6,584 nt of DNA. It comes from an uncultured Curvibacter sp. Lineage in GTDB: Bacteria > Pseudomonadota > Gammaproteobacteria > Burkholderiales > Burkholderiaceae. Shown one piece after another: positions 5,127 to 6,584 of the stretch. A model generated the notes under the pieces. That model had not been told where the DNA came from and made no database searches. It worked only from the letters and a program-made list of their open reading frames with translations. Within the stretch, counting starts at the first letter, position 1. Each line of letters starts with the position of its first letter. The stretch is taken from positions 1 through 6,584 of the forward strand of contig CAMLNH010000161.1 in the NCBI GenBank assembly GCA_946481355.1, written 5' to 3'. The position numbers were made by a program, and so were the translations under genes.

Positions 5127-6167
5127 TTACTTGCCGTGCTTGGCGATCAGCGCCTTGGCGGTGTCGAGCAGTTTCTTGCCGTCGAAGCCGCGCTTGTTCA
5201 TGTCGGCCACCCATTCCTCGTCCACCGAGGCCGAGCGCTTGACGAAGGCCTGGGCCTCGGCGTTGTTCAGCGTGTAGATGGTGTTGCCGCGCTCCACCGA
5301 AGGCTTGCGGCCGGGTACGTCGCTCTCCTGCTGCTGCTTGCCCAGCCAGGCCGAGGTGGCCATGCCCGAGTTGTTGTCGATGACCTTCTTGAGGTCGGGC
5401 GACAGCGACTCGTACTTGGCCTTGTTCATGGTCATCACGAAGGTCGTGGTGTACAGACCCGGGTGGCCGGCCGGGAACTCGGTATGGAACTTGGTGAGCT
5501 CATGCACCTTGACGGCCGGCACCACTTCCCAGGGGATCACGCAGGCGTCGATCGTGCCCTTGGACAGCGCGTCCGGGATCTGCGGCAGCGGCATGCCCAC
5601 GGGCGTGGCGCCCACGGCCTGCAGCAGCTTGGTGACCTGGCGGGTCGGGCCGCGCACCTTCATGCCCTTGAGATCATCTGGCGTCTTGATGAGCTTGTTC
5701 TTGGCGTGGAACATGCCCGGGCCATGCACGTGCAGGGCGATGGGATGCGTGTCCTTGAACTCGTCCACCGCCACGGTCTGCACGTACTCCCAGTAGGCCT
5801 TGGACGTGGCCTCGGCGTTGTTGAGCATGAAGGGCAGTTCGAACACTTCGATGCGCGGGAAGCGGCCAGCCGTGTTGCCCGGCAGGGTCCAGACCACGTC
5901 GACTACGCCGTCACGCGCCTGGTCGTAGAGCTGCACCGGCGTGCCACCCAGCTGCATTGCCGGATAGGCCTCGAACTTGATACGGCCGTTGGATTCCTTC
6001 TCCACCTTCTCCATCCAGGGCTTGTGCATGGTCAGCCAGACCAGGGACATGGGGGACATGAAGGTGTGGAACTTGAGCGTGACGCTCTGCTGGGCCAGGC
6101 CCAGGGTGGGCACGCCCAGGGCCGCGGCGGCGGCAGTGGTCTTGAGCAGGGTACGGCGCTGGATCAT
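5127..6167 (-). CDS. dctP: TRAP transporter substrate-binding protein, DctP family
   Basis: This encodes 346 residues from the ATG at 6167. The periplasmic receptor binds an organic anion, usually a carboxylate, and delivers it to the DctQM membrane unit. Residues 1-25 are an export signal with a twin-arginine-like motif QRRTLLK, an alanine-rich core and a cut after GLA. DctP features are QLGGTPVQLYDQARDGVVDVVW (72-93), FPRIEVFELPFML (103-115), the DLKGMKVRG segment (165-173) with Arg172, the residue position that normally salt-bridges the ligand carboxylate, a second Arg176, MPLPQIPDALSKGTIDAC (192-209), and IPWE (211-214). The frame is open to a GTG at 6218, but the ATG at 6167 has a strong AAGGAG site and starts the signal. 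It lies 84 bases downstream of the DctM gene with no terminator between. The ligand cannot be named; the symbol is generic for the family. Confidence 0.93.
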   Translation of the reverse strand: MIQRRTLLKTTAAAAALGVPTLGLAQQSVTLKFHTFMSPMSLVWLTMHKPWMEKVEKESNGRIKFEAYPAMQLGGTPVQLYDQARDGVVDVVWTLPGNTAGRFPRIEVFELPFMLNNAEATSKAYWEYVQTVAVDEFKDTHPIALHVHGPGMFHAKNKLIKTPDDLKGMKVRGPTRQVTKLLQAVGATPVGMPLPQIPDALSKGTIDACVIPWEVVPAVKVHELTKFHTEFPAGHPGLYTTTFVMTMNKAKYESLSPDLKKVIDNNSGMATSAWLGKQQQESDVPGRKPSVERGNTIYTLNNAEAQAFVKRSASVDEEWVADMNKRGFDGKKLLDTAKALIAKHGK

Positions 6168-6174
6168 GAGGAGT

Positions 6175-6180
6175 CTCCTT
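6175..6180 (-). promoter_or_regulatory. Strong ribosome binding site of dctP
   Basis: On the minus strand AAGGAG lies seven bases before the ATG at 6167. It is the best Shine-Dalgarno in the window and decides the start over the longer reading frame reaching 6218. It fits high production of a periplasmic binding protein relative to its membrane partners. Confidence 0.85.
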
Positions 6181-6251
6181 GTTGGATGTGCCGGCACCTT
6201 AGCGGAAAAACGGGGCACGTCGGGCTGGGGCTTTCCCTCAAACCGGTGTCG

Positions 6252-6584
6252 CTACCCCACGTACTGCACGAGCCAGAGCGAGATCGCCGGGAAGAAGAGC
6301 AGCAGCAGGGTGCGGATCACGTCACTGGCCAGGAAGGGCAGCACGCCGCGGTAGCTCTCGCCAATGGGCACGTCCCTGGCCATGCCGTTGACCACGTAGA
6401 CGTTGAGCCCCACGGGCGGCGCGAGCAGGCCGAAGCCCACGGTCATGAGCACCATGATGCCGAACCAGATCGCGACCGACTCCGAAGGCAGGCCGAAGTC
6501 CAGGCCCATGACGAGCGGAAAGAAGATGGGGATGGTCAGCAGGATCATGGACAGCTCGTCCATCACCGCGCCCAGCACCACGTA
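6252..6584 (-). CDS. dctM: TRAP transporter large permease, DctM family, C-terminal part (runs off window)
   Basis: The last 110 residues are visible; the family is normally about 420-430 residues, so roughly three quarters lie outside the window. The fragment is very hydrophobic with three likely membrane segments: around visible residues 11-29 (SMILLTIPIFFPLVMGL), 37-60 (ending LMTVGFGLLAPPVGL) and 83-106 (ending LLLFFPAISLWL). The APPVGLNVYVVNGMA motif is characteristic of the C-terminal half of DctM, which forms the Na+-coupled translocation channel in the inner membrane. It ends with TAG at 6252-6254 and is followed by dctP on the same strand. A fused DctQM form cannot be excluded because the N-terminus is not visible. 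Confidence 0.9.
   Translation of the reverse strand, partial: YVVLGAVMDELSMILLTIPIFFPLVMGLDFGLPSESVAIWFGIMVLMTVGFGLLAPPVGLNVYVVNGMARDVPIGESYRGVLPFLASDVIRTLLLLFFPAISLWLVQYVG

Noticed and set aside
6168..6218. N-terminal extension of dctP to a GTG at 6218.
   Set aside because: It would bury the twin-arginine signal and the AAGGAG site within coding sequence; the ATG at 6167 explains both.
1..6584. CRISPR array, transposon ends, phage or toxin-antitoxin genes.
   Set aside because: No regularly spaced repeats, transposase or integrase motifs, or small paired genes were found on reading both strands.

Overview
The window is high-G+C chromosomal DNA. The gene content is a TRAP carboxylate transporter, an AcuI-type reductase, and several small exported enzymes and proteins. 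Together with the codon use this resembles a betaproteobacterium of the Burkholderiales, most like Comamonadaceae. That placement is an impression from protein style; no database was searched. I see no mobile element, CRISPR array, tRNA, rRNA or prophage signature.

Layout. (1) At 1-181 is the 3' end of a small hydrophilic plus-strand gene, closed by a clear intrinsic terminator whose T-run runs into the stop codon of the next, convergent gene. (2) At 226-1925 are two minus-strand genes: an exported NlpC/P60 cell-wall peptidase, and 59 bases downstream of it a secreted alpha/beta hydrolase. The peptidase start is placed at 1925, where a near-consensus sigma-70 promoter ends almost exactly at the start codon, suggesting a leaderless mRNA. 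(3) At 1926-2028 is a divergent intergenic region with that promoter, a TTTCGCGAAA palindrome and the ribosome binding site of acuI. (4) At 2029-5069 is a tightly packed four-gene plus-strand cluster: acuI (acrylyl-CoA reductase, YhdH family), an isochorismatase-family cysteine hydrolase, an exported DUF1566-like protein, and an exported cysteine-containing alpha/beta hydrolase. The gaps are 17, 3 and 21 bases, so one operon is likely. (5) At 5086-6584, on the minus strand and convergent with that operon, are the C-terminal part of a TRAP large permease (DctM) and then its DctP substrate-binding protein with a probable Tat signal, followed by a strong UUCG-loop terminator.

How the parts relate. 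The DctM-DctP pair forms part of one uptake system for an organic acid. AcuI removes toxic acryloyl-CoA by reducing it to propionyl-CoA, but nothing here shows that the transporter feeds it. The two exported proteins behind acuI have no obvious metabolic link to it. Overall this is mostly ordinary housekeeping and accessory metabolism. The points most worth a second look are the leaderless promoter architecture and the mixed cytoplasmic/exported acuI operon.
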